From assembly GCF_002954725.1 (NCBI RefSeq), contig NZ_MSCQ01000001.1, positions 2,399,722 through 2,463,721 of the forward strand: DNA of 64,000 bases, in the 5' to 3' direction. This DNA comes from Photobacterium phosphoreum (lineage in GTDB: Bacteria; Pseudomonadota; Gammaproteobacteria; Enterobacterales; Vibrionaceae). The position numbers were made by a program, and so were the translations under genes. Shown here in pieces: positions 11,091 to 20,898 of this stretch. Numbering within the stretch: position 1 is the first letter of the stretch; the number at the start of each line of letters is the position of its first letter. The notes beneath the pieces are model-generated. The model saw nothing but the letters and a program-made list of their open reading frames with translations. It did not search any database and had not been told where the DNA came from.

Positions 11091-11196
11091 AGGTGCGAGG
11101 TGCGAGGTGCGAGGTGCGAGGTGCGAGGTGCGAGGTGCGAGGTGCGAGGTGCGAGGTGCGAGGTGCGAGGTGCGAGGTGCGAGGTGCGAGGTGCGA
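11091..11196. repeat. Heptanucleotide tandem array, 15 copies of AGGTGCG
   Basis: Fifteen uninterrupted, identical 7-bp units are followed by one extra base. The repeat is direct, with no spacers, so it is not a CRISPR. Because 7 is not a multiple of 3, any reading frame through it encodes a repeating RGARCEV-type heptapeptide; these frames have no start signal or homology I recognise and are regarded as artefacts. Such perfect short arrays change copy number by slippage and behave as VNTR loci. Confidence 0.97.
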
Positions 11197-11243
11197 AAAT
11201 ATTCTATTGAGGATAATAAACAATACTTTCATAGAAAATAATC

Positions 11244-11275
11244 AAAAAAAAGCCCAACCCGAGGGCTGAGCTTTT
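11244..11275 (-). terminator. Terminator of rplM-rpsI
   Basis: On the minus strand AGCTCAGCCC and GGGTTGGGCT form a 10-bp stem (with G-U pairs) around a short loop, followed by eight T residues. It lies about 40 bp after the rpsI stop. Confidence 0.87.
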
Positions 11276-11316
11276 CTGTACACAGTATCCAGATATAAAA
11301 ATCTGGAAGCGTAAAA

Positions 11317-11709
11317 TTAACGCTTAGAGAACTGTGGTTTCTTACGTGCTTTACGTAGACCAACTTTCTTACGCTCAACGCAACGAGCGTCGCGAGTAAC
11401 GTAGCCAGCTGCACGTAGAGCAGGACGTAGAGTTTCATCGTATTCCATAAGAGCACGAGTGATACCGTGACGGATAGCACCAGATTGACCAGTAATACCA
11501 CCACCTTTAACAGTGATGTATAGGTCAAAATTCTCAGTCATACCAACAAGCTCAAGAGGCTGAAGAACTACCATGCGCGCTGTTGGGCGGCTGAAGTACT
11601 CTTCGATGCTACGCTTGTTGATTACGATGTTACCAGTACCCGGTTTGATGAAAACGCGAGCTGCTGAGCTTTTACGGCGACCAGTGCCGTAGTATTGATT
11701 CTCTGCCAT
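11317..11709 (-). CDS. rpsI: 30S ribosomal protein S9
   Basis: A 130-residue S9 when started at the ATG at 11709 ([20 protein letters not shown]), which is the conserved N-terminus; frame extension upstream to 11724 adds five residues (MGIMT) that are not part of S9. The C-terminus KKPQFSKR is the basic tail that reaches into the P site. It follows rplM in the universal L13-S9 pair, and a terminator follows. S9 contacts the anticodon arm of P-site tRNA. Confidence 0.98.
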   Translation of the reverse strand: MAENQYYGTGRRKSSAARVFIKPGTGNIVINKRSIEEYFSRPTARMVVLQPLELVGMTENFDLYITVKGGGITGQSGAIRHGITRALMEYDETLRPALRAAGYVTRDARCVERKKVGLRKARKKPQFSKR

Positions 11710-11724
11710 TGTCATAATTCCCAA

Positions 11725-12153
11725 TTAGATGTCTAGTACTTTAGGCTGTTGTGCAGCATGGTTGTGCTCAGTACCCGCGTAAACTTTAAGCTTACGGAAC
11801 ATAGCACGGCCTAGAGGACCTTTTGGAAGCATGCCTTTAACAGCAGTTTCAATAACCATTTCTGGTTTCTTAGCAATTAGCTTATCAAAGCTGATTGACT
11901 TAAGGCCGCCGATGAAGCCAGTGTGGTGATGGTACATTTTATCTGTACGCTTCTTACCAGTTACTGCTACTTTCTCAGCATTGATAACTACAATGTAGTC
12001 ACCAGTGTCAACGTGTGGAGTGTACTCCGGCTTATGCTTGCCACGTAGACGAGAAGCGATTTCAGTTGAAAGACGACCTAGAGTTTTACCTTCAGCGTCA
12101 ACAACATACCAGTCACGTTTTACAGTTTCTGGTTTAGCAACGAAAGTTTTCAT
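11725..12153 (-). CDS. rplM: 50S ribosomal protein L13
   Basis: A 142-residue L13, the standard bacterial length. It begins [28 protein letters not shown] and includes the family signature near [21 protein letters not shown]13 is an early assembly protein of the large subunit. It is first in the rplM-rpsI operon and preceded by a structured leader of about 135 nt. In Escherichia coli L13 represses its own synthesis through such a leader; the same is likely here. Confidence 0.98.
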   Translation of the reverse strand: MKTFVAKPETVKRDWYVVDAEGKTLGRLSTEIASRLRGKHKPEYTPHVDTGDYIVVINAEKVAVTGKKRTDKMYHHHTGFIGGLKSISFDKLIAKKPEMVIETAVKGMLPKGPLGRAMFRKLKVYAGTEHNHAAQQPKVLDI

Positions 12154-12290
12154 GCTAATTAATACCCATTATTTAAATAGTTTCACTTACTAGAACCATC
12201 GAATGATGATTCCTCTGTTAAGAGCCCAGTCATCACCCCTTCGAGTGGGTGGTACTCCTGGCTTTCGCCATACAGGTACGGTGGGTCGCA
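12154..12290 (-). promoter_or_regulatory. rplM 5' leader, L13-type autoregulatory RNA
   Basis: The minus-strand transcript starting near 12287 would contain GTACCTG...GGAGTAC with an inner GGC-GAAA-GCC tetraloop, then a CACCC/GGGTG hairpin, then a stretch leading to the rplM start. Long stable stem-loops in this position are the known site of feedback by L13 in enterobacteria. Stems were read by eye; the binding of L13 is inferred from the family. Confidence 0.6.
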
Positions 12291-12292
12291 AG

Positions 12293-12298
12293 ATTATA
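12293..12298 (-). promoter_or_regulatory. -10 element of the rplM promoter
   Basis: A perfect TATAAT on the minus strand is followed by CTTGCGACC, a GC-rich discriminator of the kind seen at growth-rate-controlled ribosomal promoters. The -35 region (around 12316-12321) is poor by consensus. Confidence 0.65.
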
Positions 12299-12453
12299 GA
12301 GAAGGGTGCGGAAAAAATCACCTTTTTTCCCAAAATAAATGGTTTTTTTTCATATCAACGGCCATTAATTGCTAATTAGGCCAATAAATCACAACTTAAA
12401 GTGTGCTAATCATACTAAAAATGCTGATCTTCCTAATCACTCAACAGCTGTAA

Positions 12454-13584
12454 TTAATCAATTAAATGGGGTTTTGCTAAATATTGCTCACTTTGCATTT
12501 CAATTAAGCGCGAACAACAGCGCTCAAATTCAAATAATAACCGTCCTTTGATATAAAGCTCAGTTACAGGTGCTGCGGCAGAGATAATTAAAGTGACATT
12601 ACGCTCATAAAATTCATCTACCATCGCAATAAAGCGGCGCGCGGCATCTTGATGTTGCTCTTCCATCACCATCACATCAGCCACGAGTACAGTATGATAG
12701 AGCTGTGCAATTTCAATATAGTCATTTTGACTACGTGCTGTTTGACATAGCTGCTGAAAACTAAACTGTATCACTCCCCTCGCTTCACGTTGAGCGGTGA
12801 CTGGACGGCGATTGATCATAATATCTTTAGTGGCATAACGAGGTTCAAAAGTCAGCTGCTCAAAATAACGGGCTAAATTATCATCCGCTTGCTGACCTAA
12901 AGGTGAATAATAGATTTTAGCTTGTGCCAATGCTCGTAGCCGGTAATCAATCCCAGCATCCACATTAACCACCTGACAATATTGTTCAATCAGCGCAATA
13001 GCAGGTAAGAAACGTGCACGTTGCAAACCATTTCGATATAAACCACTCGGGGCGATATTCGATGTTGCTACCAAAGTAATACCACGCTTAAACAGGGCAT
13101 CAAGCAAGGTTGCTAAAATCATCGCATCGGTAATATCACTAACAAAAAACTCATCGAAACAAATAATATCAGTTTGTTGTTTAAAATTATCCGCTACATG
13201 CTCTAACGGATCTTCAACGCCATCAAGCTGTTGCAACTGTTGATGAACCCGATGCATAAAACGATGAAAATGTATCCGCATTTTCCTCTCAATCGGCAAA
13301 CAGTCATAAAATGTATCAACTAAATAGGTTTTCCCACGTCCAACACCCCCCCAAAAATAGAGTCCGGTAACTGGCACGATATCTGCTTGAACATCGTCGG
13401 TAAGCAATAATGCTTTTGTTGCTGTCCATAATCGATGCCATCCAGTCGTGGCAGGTAGTGGGGCTATTGGCGTTATCAATCGATGGTATAAATCATCTAA
13501 ATGAGCAACCGCTTGAGCTTGAGCAGGATCTGAAAAAAAATCAATACGTTGCAGATCGGTATTATATTTATCTAACGGTGTCAT
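12454..13584 (-). CDS. zapE: Cell division ATPase ZapE (AFG1 family)
   Basis: A 376-residue AAA-like ATPase. Walker A GGVGRGKT is at residues 79-86 and Walker B ends in IICFDEFFV near residue 150. The DEFFVSDITDAMIL block is characteristic of the AFG1/ZapE family. ZapE associates with the Z-ring and, in E. coli, is needed for division under stress and low oxygen. It is divergent from zapG, another envelope/division gene. No defects seen. Confidence 0.95.
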   Translation of the reverse strand: MTPLDKYNTDLQRIDFFSDPAQAQAVAHLDDLYHRLITPIAPLPATTGWHRLWTATKALLLTDDVQADIVPVTGLYFWGGVGRGKTYLVDTFYDCLPIERKMRIHFHRFMHRVHQQLQQLDGVEDPLEHVADNFKQQTDIICFDEFFVSDITDAMILATLLDALFKRGITLVATSNIAPSGLYRNGLQRARFLPAIALIEQYCQVVNVDAGIDYRLRALAQAKIYYSPLGQQADDNLARYFEQLTFEPRYATKDIMINRRPVTAQREARGVIQFSFQQLCQTARSQNDYIEIAQLYHTVLVADVMVMEEQHQDAARRFIAMVDEFYERNVTLIISAAAPVTELYIKGRLLFEFERCCSRLIEMQSEQYLAKPHLID

Positions 13585-13763
13585 TTGCAGTCATCCTTTT
13601 TCATCTTACTGCCATAGAATTAGAGCATAAATAGTCACAATATATGATTGAATCAGTTTCCAGTGCAACCCACTCAAGGTATAGTAATAATGTTATTACC
13701 TATTAATAAGCAGCACGCTGACTAGCAATACACGTATTAACACTAAAATCACAAGGAATTATC

Positions 13764-14231
13764 ATGGCTATGAGTTGGATTATTGCAATTTCTATATTTA
13801 TTGCTGGGATCTTTATTGGTTACATCGTCAGTCGCTTAACCAATAAAACCCAAAATCAGCAAATCTCATTAAAAAAAGATCTCGATAAATCAAAATACGA
13901 GCTGGAACAATATCGCCAAGAATTAGTCGACCATTTTGCTCGCAGCGCTGAATTATTAGATAACATTTCAAAAGATTACAGTAAGCTCTATGAACACATG
14001 GCAAAGACATCGGCAGAACTGATGCCTAATTTACCGACCCAAGATAACCCGTTCGCACAACGAATAACCACCTTAGAACAGGTAAAGAATAACGAACCAA
14101 TTGAAGACGAAGTCATGGATCATCAACCTCGAGACTACGCCAATGGCGCGACAGGGCTATTTAGTGATAAAGCCGCCACCGTTCGCGACACTGAAATTGT
14201 AATGCCAGAGCCGCAAGTTAAAGCAAGCTAA
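13764..14231 (+). CDS. zapG: ZapG / YhcB, DUF1043 inner-membrane protein
   Basis: A 155-residue protein with one N-terminal membrane helix (about residues 3-22, WIIAISIFIAGIFIGYIVSRL) followed by a coiled-coil-prone region (KKDLDKSKYELEQYRQELVDHF) and a disordered tail. This is the DUF1043 plan. In E. coli YhcB affects cell shape, peptidoglycan and LPS balance and interacts with divisome and elongasome components. A GGAATT-type ribosome-binding site precedes the ATG at 13764. The next plus-strand gene is degQ, as in many gammaproteobacteria. Confidence 0.92.
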   Translation: MAMSWIIAISIFIAGIFIGYIVSRLTNKTQNQQISLKKDLDKSKYELEQYRQELVDHFARSAELLDNISKDYSKLYEHMAKTSAELMPNLPTQDNPFAQRITTLEQVKNNEPIEDEVMDHQPRDYANGATGLFSDKAATVRDTEIVMPEPQVKAS

Positions 14232-14277
14232 CGTTTAATCTCAATTCTAAGACTTCTACTGAAAAATACCGTGGTGG

Positions 14278-14305
14278 GGAACTTAATTCCGGTTAACAAG
14301 TCATA
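14278..14305 (+). promoter_or_regulatory. Sigma-E promoter of degQ
   Basis: A perfect GGAACTT at 14278-14284 is followed after exactly 15 bp by GTCATA at 14300-14305. The RpoE consensus is GGAACTT, 15-16 bp, then a GTCnnA/TCTGA-like -10. Transcription would start near 14311-14313, about 22 nt before the degQ ATG. Vibrionaceae use a periplasmic DegP/DegQ protease as part of the sigma-E response, and DegS, the sensor protease for that response, is the next gene. Confidence 0.8.
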
Positions 14306-14320
14306 CTTTAACTTGTTAAC
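14292..14320. repeat. Perfect 10-bp inverted repeat overlapping the degQ promoter
   Basis: GTTAACAAGT at 14292-14301 and ACTTGTTAAC at 14311-14320 are exact reverse complements separated by 9 bp. The left arm covers the end of the sigma-E spacer and the first bases of the -10; the right arm covers the predicted start site and early leader. It could be a protein operator or a 5' hairpin. No T-tract follows, so it is not a terminator. Confidence 0.85.
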
Positions 14321-14333
14321 TCGGAGTTAAATT

Positions 14334-15704
14334 ATGCTTAAGAAAAACCTTTTTGTTATTAGTGCATTAGCTTTAACTGTCAGTACTCTTATATCGCCTA
14401 TCACGGCTAATGCCGCATTACCTATTGCGGTAAATAATCAATCTATTCCCAGCCTTGCTCCTATGCTTGAACATGTAACACCTGCAGTTGTTAGCATTGC
14501 TATTGAAGGGAAACAGATTTCAAAGCAACGGCTCCCCGAAGCTTATCAATTTTTCTTTGGTCCGAACTTTCCAAGCGAACAAGTGCAAGAGCGTCCTTTT
14601 CGAGGTTTAGGCTCTGGGGTTATTATTGATGCTGACAAAGGCTATATTGTAACCAATCAGCATGTGATCAATAACGCTGATAAAATTATGGTTCAGCTTT
14701 ATGATGGTCACGAAGTCACTGCGAAGCTAATTGGTAGTGATAAATCATCTGATATAGCTTTACTACAAATCAATACCCCACAAAAATTAACCGCGATTAA
14801 ATTAGCCAACTCCGACAAGTTACGAGTCGGTGATTTTGCGATTGCGATTGGTAACCCTTTTGGTCTCGGACAAACCGTGACTTCAGGTATTGTATCGGCT
14901 TTAGGCCGTAGTGGTTTAAATCTTGAAAATATTGAAAATTTCATTCAAACCGACGCTGCCATTAATAGTGGTAATTCAGGTGGCGCACTGATTAACCTCA
15001 ATGGTGAGCTGATCGGTATTAATACCGCGATCCTAGCACCAGATAGGGGTAACGTCGGAATTGGCTTTGCTATTCCATCTAATATGGTTAATAACCTTGC
15101 GGCACAAATTATTAAATTTGGTCATGTCCAACGGGGAACATTAGGCATACAAGGGCGTGAACTGACTGCAGAATTAGCGAAAACATTTGGTTATGACACT
15201 AATCAAGGCGCGTTTGTAAACCAAGTCATGCCAAATTCAGCCGCCCAAAAAGCGGGGCTAAAAGCAGGCGACATCATTACCACCGTAAATGGCAGCCCTA
15301 TTCGTTCATTCAGTGAATTACGCGCTAAAGTAGCAACCTTGGGAGCAGGGAAAACTTTAACCCTACAAGCAATGCGTAATGGTAAATTACAACAATTTAC
15401 CGTTACTCTTGGTGCTAGTAGCGATAATAGCGTCCAAGCTGATGATCTTCACTCTAGCTTAATGGGTGCCAAACTCACTAATACTATGTTTAATGGTAAA
15501 GCTCATGGCGTTAAAGTTAGCCAACTTATGAAAGGATCACTCGCGGCACGTTCTGGATTACTTAAGGGTGATATTATTATTGGTCTTAATCGCACCACAA
15601 TTAATAATCTGGGTCAACTGCGTAAAGCGCTGGAACATCCACCCAAAGTCATCGCGCTTGAAATTCAACGTGGCAATAATGTGTTGTATATCATTATTCG
15701 CTAG
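14334..15704 (+). CDS. degQ: Periplasmic serine endoprotease DegQ/DegP
   Basis: A 456-residue HtrA protease with a signal peptide ending at ANA (residue 27). The catalytic triad is intact: His110 in TNQHV, Asp140 in SSDIALL and Ser215 in GNSGGAL. Two PDZ domains follow (about residues 255-350 and 365-450). It degrades or refolds misfolded envelope proteins. Length and the absence of a long LA loop favour DegQ over DegP, although Vibrionaceae often have only this one and call it DegP. The sigma-E promoter upstream fits a stress role. A terminator separates it from degS. Confidence 0.95.
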   Translation: MLKKNLFVISALALTVSTLISPITANAALPIAVNNQSIPSLAPMLEHVTPAVVSIAIEGKQISKQRLPEAYQFFFGPNFPSEQVQERPFRGLGSGVIIDADKGYIVTNQHVINNADKIMVQLYDGHEVTAKLIGSDKSSDIALLQINTPQKLTAIKLANSDKLRVGDFAIAIGNPFGLGQTVTSGIVSALGRSGLNLENIENFIQTDAAINSGNSGGALINLNGELIGINTAILAPDRGNVGIGFAIPSNMVNNLAAQIIKFGHVQRGTLGIQGRELTAELAKTFGYDTNQGAFVNQVMPNSAAQKAGLKAGDIITTVNGSPIRSFSELRAKVATLGAGKTLTLQAMRNGKLQQFTVTLGASSDNSVQADDLHSSLMGAKLTNTMFNGKAHGVKVSQLMKGSLAARSGLLKGDIIIGLNRTTINNLGQLRKALEHPPKVIALEIQRGNNVLYIIIR

Positions 15705-15792
15705 CCATAACCGAACCAATAATAGCAGCACTGATAAGGTTGCTTTAATCTAACTACGACAATCACGCCAAAAGTTGGTCTCACTCCTGATG

Positions 15793-15820
15793 GGTGCTAT
15801 TCTGTTAGCACCTTTTTATT
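15793..15820 (+). terminator. Terminator between degQ and degS
   Basis: GGTGCTA at 15793-15799 pairs with TAGCACC at 15806-15812 across a 6-base loop and is followed by TTTTTATT. It would end or reduce degQ transcripts before degS. Confidence 0.75.
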
Positions 15821-15842
15821 ACCCATTTTATAAGGACAGTTA

Positions 15843-16919
15843 ATGCTGGCATTTCTTGGCCGTTCAATTCTTCTCGGCCTTATCACCGCTATTGTTGTGC
15901 TAATTGCCGTTCCTGATTTACGCCCAACGACGCCAGTGTCCTTATCATTACCCGATAGCGGTCCAACCCCGCTTTCTTTTAATTATGCCGTTCGCCGTGC
16001 ATCGCCAGCAGTCGTGAATATTTATAACCGCCGTTATGACAACAGTAATAGCGAAGAACGTGAGTTACGTACTCAAGGGTTAGGATCCGGCGTTATCATG
16101 AGTGATAAAGGCTATATCGTCACTAACTACCATGTGGTTGCTCATGCTGATCAAATCATTGTAGCCCTTCAAGATGGTCGCGTACTCAATGCGCAATTGA
16201 TCGGTTTAGATCAATTAACCGATCTCGCAGTATTGAAAATCAATGCCGATAACTTACCCGTAATCCCTGTGAATCCACAATATAAAGCTGCGGTGGGTGA
16301 TGTGGTACTGGCGATAGGCAACCCTTATAATCTCGGTCAAACCACGACTTTTGGCATCATCTCGGCAACAGGACGATCGGGGATGAGTTTTTATGGTCCG
16401 CAAGATTTCCTTCAAACAGATGCTGCAATTAATAAAGGCAATTCTGGTGGTGCATTAGTCAATACGCGTGGTGAATTAGTCGGGATAAATACCGCTTCTT
16501 TCCAGCAAGCAACCAATATTGAAACCTATGGCATTTCATTTGCGATCCCCTATCAGCTAACAATTAAAATCATGCAAAAACTGATTTCTGATGGGCGGGT
16601 TATTCGAGGTTGGATAGGTATTCAAGGCCGTGAAATCAATCCTTTAATGGCGCGACTTTATGATGTCGCCAAGGTCAATGGTATCATCGTTGATGGTATG
16701 GATCCGACCGGCCCCGCATCAAAAGCCGGATTTAAGAAAAATGATATTGTGATTGAAATTGCCGGTAAAGAAGTCAGTAATGTTCAAAGTGTGCGAGATA
16801 TAGTGACCGATATTCGCCCTGGCACCCATATTCAAGTCAAGATTTTACGTGATGGTAAACCAATGATGATTCCAGTGACAGTTGCTAATCGGCCACCCAT
16901 GACGAATCCACCGAAATAG
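15843..16919 (+). CDS. degS: Sigma-E-activating serine endoprotease DegS
   Basis: A 358-residue membrane-anchored HtrA protease: one N-terminal transmembrane helix (residues 5-24), a protease domain with His97 (TNYHVV), Asp127 (LTDLAV) and Ser201 (GNSGGAL), and a single PDZ domain (about 250-345). DegS senses unfolded outer-membrane porin C-termini through the PDZ and makes the first cut in RseA, releasing sigma-E. It follows degQ but behind a terminator, so it probably has its own promoter. Confidence 0.96.
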   Translation: MLAFLGRSILLGLITAIVVLIAVPDLRPTTPVSLSLPDSGPTPLSFNYAVRRASPAVVNIYNRRYDNSNSEERELRTQGLGSGVIMSDKGYIVTNYHVVAHADQIIVALQDGRVLNAQLIGLDQLTDLAVLKINADNLPVIPVNPQYKAAVGDVVLAIGNPYNLGQTTTFGIISATGRSGMSFYGPQDFLQTDAAINKGNSGGALVNTRGELVGINTASFQQATNIETYGISFAIPYQLTIKIMQKLISDGRVIRGWIGIQGREINPLMARLYDVAKVNGIIVDGMDPTGPASKAGFKKNDIVIEIAGKEVSNVQSVRDIVTDIRPGTHIQVKILRDGKPMMIPVTVANRPPMTNPPK

Positions 16920-16965
16920 GCACCTATCACGGTAACGATTAACAAAAAATCATAGCAAACCAGCA

Positions 16966-16999
16966 ATAAAAAAGCCTCGCACAGTGCGAGGCTTTTTTT
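16966..16999. terminator. Bidirectional terminator between degS and murA
   Basis: AAGCCTCGCAC and GTGCGAGGCTT form a long perfect stem flanked by A residues on the left and seven T residues on the right. It serves the convergent degS (plus) and murA (minus) transcripts. Confidence 0.92.
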
Positions 17000-17017
17000 G
17001 CTTGAAACTATTACAGC

Positions 17018-18280
<1,263 letters not shown>

Positions 18281-18288
18281 TTAGCTCT

Positions 18289-18543
18289 CTATAACGACAT
18301 TAATTTTTTATCACGCGCCCATTCTTCAGGCGTATATGTTTTAATACTTAACGCGTGAATGTCGTTTGCTGCAATACGATCCATTAATGGACCATAAATT
18401 GTTTGTTGTTTTTTAACACGGCTCATGCCGTCAAATAATGTACCCACTGCGATCACTTGATAGTGGCTACCTTCACCTTTTACGATGATTTCATCAACGT
18501 CTAAAGCGCTTTCTAGAATTTGTTTAATTTCAGAGATTTCCAC
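18289..18543 (-). CDS. ibaG: BolA-family protein IbaG
   Basis: An 84-residue BolA-like protein with the class fold: [30 protein letters not shown] at the N-terminus, and the conserved [13 protein letters not shown] region near the C-terminus. BolA proteins bind monothiol glutaredoxins and [2Fe-2S] clusters. IbaG of E. coli is induced by acid, and in Vibrio cholerae it affects envelope and iron-sulfur homeostasis. It lies between mlaB and murA. Confidence 0.94.
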   Translation of the reverse strand: MEISEIKQILESALDVDEIIVKGEGSHYQVIAVGTLFDGMSRVKKQQTIYGPLMDRIAANDIHALSIKTYTPEEWARDKKLMSL

Positions 18544-18562
18544 AAGCTATCCTCTCTACAGC

Positions 18563-18874
18563 TTACTCCATGCAAGCTGCTAACATTGGTTCGATATGGC
18601 TTAAGCGAAACAGCGTCTTAAGCTGCTTAGGGACATTGTGTAATATCACACGGCTCCCCGTTTGCTTAAGGTACTGGCATAAATGCAGCAACATTACCAT
18701 GCCTGCAGAGTCTACTCGAGACAAGTCAGCAAGATCGAGTGTTAACTGCTTATTATGTGGCATCCATTGTTTTTTTTGGCGCCAAAAATCAGGCACTGTG
18801 TCACGATCTAACGACCCTGACAAGCGGTATTGCCCTTCCGCAATCATCTGCCAACTTATCTTATCCACAGCCAT
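18563..18874 (-). CDS. mlaB: MlaB, STAS-domain subunit of the Mla lipid transporter
   Basis: A 103-residue STAS domain. LTLDLADLSRVDSAGMVMLLHL at about residues 44-65 holds the DSAGM motif typical of MlaB and anti-sigma-antagonist-like STAS proteins. MlaB is bound to the MlaFE ABC core and stimulates it. The gene lies 2 bp after mlaC and 19 bp before ibaG. Short length and operon position leave little doubt. Confidence 0.94.
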   Translation of the reverse strand: MAVDKISWQMIAEGQYRLSGSLDRDTVPDFWRQKKQWMPHNKQLTLDLADLSRVDSAGMVMLLHLCQYLKQTGSRVILHNVPKQLKTLFRLSHIEPMLAACME

Positions 18875-18876
18875 GG

Positions 18877-19512
18877 TTAGTTGGTCTCTATTTGAATCGG
18901 TTTTGCCGCCAAATCACGTAAACTTTGTGTTACCGCATCAATACCTTTGGTACGTAGCTGACCACTCCATTCACTTTGTTTAGTTGAAAGCATACTGACA
19001 CCTTCAGCTACCATGTCAAATCCCTGCCATTCTTTGGTTTTTTTATTTAAACGTAATTTAAAATCAAGACGAATTGGCGGGCGTTGCGGATCAACAATAT
19101 CCACTCGAACCGAAATTATACTGCGATCAGCAGGAACAGCTTTTGGTGACTCTAATTCGATTTTTTGACCTGTGTATTGCGTTAATACTTGTGCATACGA
19201 TGCCACTAAATAATCCGTAAATGCCGCTGTAAATGCATCACGTTGCGCTGCAGTTGTATTACGTAAATTAGATCCTAAAACTTTGTAAGCGGCATAACGA
19301 GCATTAATATAAGGCAATAACTCTTGCTTAACGATCACTCTTAGCTCTTCGGGGTTAGCTTTAATTTTTGCTTGTTCCGCTTTTAACGTACCAAACAAAT
19401 GCGCAGATACTTTATCCATCATTTTATAAGGGTTAGTTTGATCGACTGTCGTTGCTTGAGCCAACATTGGTACGGCCAATAAACACAGCATTAAGCCTCG
19501 TATAAATTTCAT
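18877..19512 (-). CDS. mlaC: MlaC, periplasmic phospholipid-binding shuttle
   Basis: A 211-residue secreted protein when started at ATG 19512 (MKFIRGLMLCLLAVPMLAQA), preceded by AGGAGA at a good spacing. An in-frame ATG at 19527 would add five residues but overlaps the ribosome-binding site. The signal peptide is cleaved near AQA. The mature part is the Tol-tolerance/MlaC fold and carries phospholipid between MlaA at the outer membrane and MlaD at the inner membrane. Confidence 0.95.
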   Translation of the reverse strand: MKFIRGLMLCLLAVPMLAQATTVDQTNPYKMMDKVSAHLFGTLKAEQAKIKANPEELRVIVKQELLPYINARYAAYKVLGSNLRNTTAAQRDAFTAAFTDYLVASYAQVLTQYTGQKIELESPKAVPADRSIISVRVDIVDPQRPPIRLDFKLRLNKKTKEWQGFDMVAEGVSMLSTKQSEWSGQLRTKGIDAVTQSLRDLAAKPIQIETN

Positions 19513-19526
19513 GGTGGTTCTCCTCA

Positions 19527-20003
19527 TTATTTCTTATCGCCGCCAAGGCTATACAGCACTTGACCAATCATATCTTCTAATACTAACGCAGATTTAGTGT
19601 CTTCAATTAAATCCCCGTTATGTAGCATCTCGGTATCAGTATCAATAAATCCCGGACGAATACCTAAGTACTGCTCACCCAATAACCCTGATGTTAAAAT
19701 CGAGGCTGAGCTGGTTTCTGGGAAATAACCATACTTTTTATTAATCTCTACAGTAACAATCGGTACATACGTTTGTTTATCTAACGTAATAGACGTTACC
19801 TCACCGACAGTAACACCACCGACTTTAACCGGTGAACGTACTTTTAAACCGCCAATATTGTCAAAATGTGCTTTAAGAGTATAGGTTTCAGTACTGCCAA
19901 AACTTTGTATGTTAGCCACTTTAAACGCTAACACTAAGAAGGCACAAATGCCGGCTAGCACAAACACACCAACCCACAATTCTAATCGTTTATTTTGTTG
20001 CAT
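19527..20003 (-). CDS. mlaD: MlaD, MCE-domain periplasmic ring subunit
   Basis: A 158-residue protein with an N-terminal membrane helix (about residues 9-27) and a single MCE domain (about 38-118: LKAHFDNIGGLKVRSPVKVGGVTVGEV). MlaD forms a hexameric ring with a hydrophobic pore over MlaFE and exchanges lipid with MlaC. Its length, shorter than E. coli MlaD, fits the C-terminal variation among Vibrionaceae. It is located between mlaE and mlaC. Confidence 0.95.
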   Translation of the reverse strand: MQQNKRLELWVGVFVLAGICAFLVLAFKVANIQSFGSTETYTLKAHFDNIGGLKVRSPVKVGGVTVGEVTSITLDKQTYVPIVTVEINKKYGYFPETSSASILTSGLLGEQYLGIRPGFIDTDTEMLHNGDLIEDTKSALVLEDMIGQVLYSLGGDKK

Positions 20004-20055
20004 TGTCTTTATCCATGTAATTTATGCCGTCGTATGCATGCGGCTAAGTGAATGT

Positions 20056-20838
20056 TTAGCTACCAAACATTAATGCTGTTAACACAAAATCAAGTCCGAG
20101 TACCGCCAATGATGAATTAACAACAGTACGGGTTGTCGCACGGCTGATACCTTCTGAAGTTGGTACGGCATCATAACCATTAAAGACGGCGATCCAAGTA
20201 ATCACAATCGCAAACACTACCGACTTAATAATGCTATTACCAATATCAGTACTAAAATCAACTGATGATTGCATTACCGACCAGAAACTACCGTAATCAA
20301 TTCCTTTCCAATCAACACCGACTAATTGTGCGCCCCAAAGTCCCACTAAAGAAAACATTAACGCTAACAATGGCATCGAAATTACCCCCGCCCAAAATCG
20401 TGGGGCAATCACGCGACGTAGTGGATCAACCGCCATCATTTCCATGCTAGATAATTGTTCGGTGGTTTTCATTAATCCTATTTCAGCGGTTAACGCTGAG
20501 CCAGCACGCCCGGCAAACAATAATGCAGTAACCACAGGCCCCAATTCACGCAATAATGATAATGCCACCATTTGTCCAAGACTGGTTTCAGCGCCATATC
20601 CGGCTAAGACCAAATAGCCTTGAAGGCTTAACACCATGCCGATAAATAATCCCGATACCAAAATAATCGCCATTGATAACACCCCAACTGAATACAGTTG
20701 TTTGATCAATAATGGCAACATTTTTCTCGGTTGCGGCTTACACACTAACGCCCCATATAACATCAAACTAGCGCGACCACTGGCCTGACATTTTTCGATG
20801 GTCGCTCGTCCCAATCGGGAAATAGCATCAATTATCAT
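20056..20838 (-). CDS. mlaE: MlaE, permease of the Mla phospholipid ABC transporter
   Basis: A 260-residue permease when started at ATG 20838 ([17 protein letters not shown]), which gives the length and N-terminus of E. coli MlaE. The frame is open to 20889 and other starts (for example ATG 20877) would add an unusual charged extension. Conserved blocks include [28 protein letters not shown] and [14 protein letters not shown]. Several membrane helices follow. It forms the transmembrane core with MlaF for maintaining outer-membrane lipid asymmetry. Confidence 0.93.
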   Translation of the reverse strand: MIIDAISRLGRATIEKCQASGRASLMLYGALVCKPQPRKMLPLLIKQLYSVGVLSMAIILVSGLFIGMVLSLQGYLVLAGYGAETSLGQMVALSLLRELGPVVTALLFAGRAGSALTAEIGLMKTTEQLSSMEMMAVDPLRRVIAPRFWAGVISMPLLALMFSLVGLWGAQLVGVDWKGIDYGSFWSVMQSSVDFSTDIGNSIIKSVVFAIVITWIAVFNGYDAVPTSEGISRATTRTVVNSSLAVLGLDFVLTALMFGS

Positions 20839-20898
20839 TTTTTGCTCATATTCTCTGTTGTCATACACTGATGCCATCACAGCAATCAATGCTACACA

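Noticed and set aside
11091-11196. CRISPR array
   Set aside because: Units are 7 bp, directly adjacent and without spacers; no cas genes nearby.
11024-11269. Reading frames of 81 and 67 codons with repeated RGARCEV peptides
   Set aside because: They are generated by the 7-bp tandem repeat, which is open in more than one frame; no ribosome-binding site or homology is visible.
14292-14320. Inverted repeat as terminator of zapG
   Set aside because: No T-tract follows either arm, and it overlaps a good sigma-E promoter, so an operator or leader hairpin is more likely.
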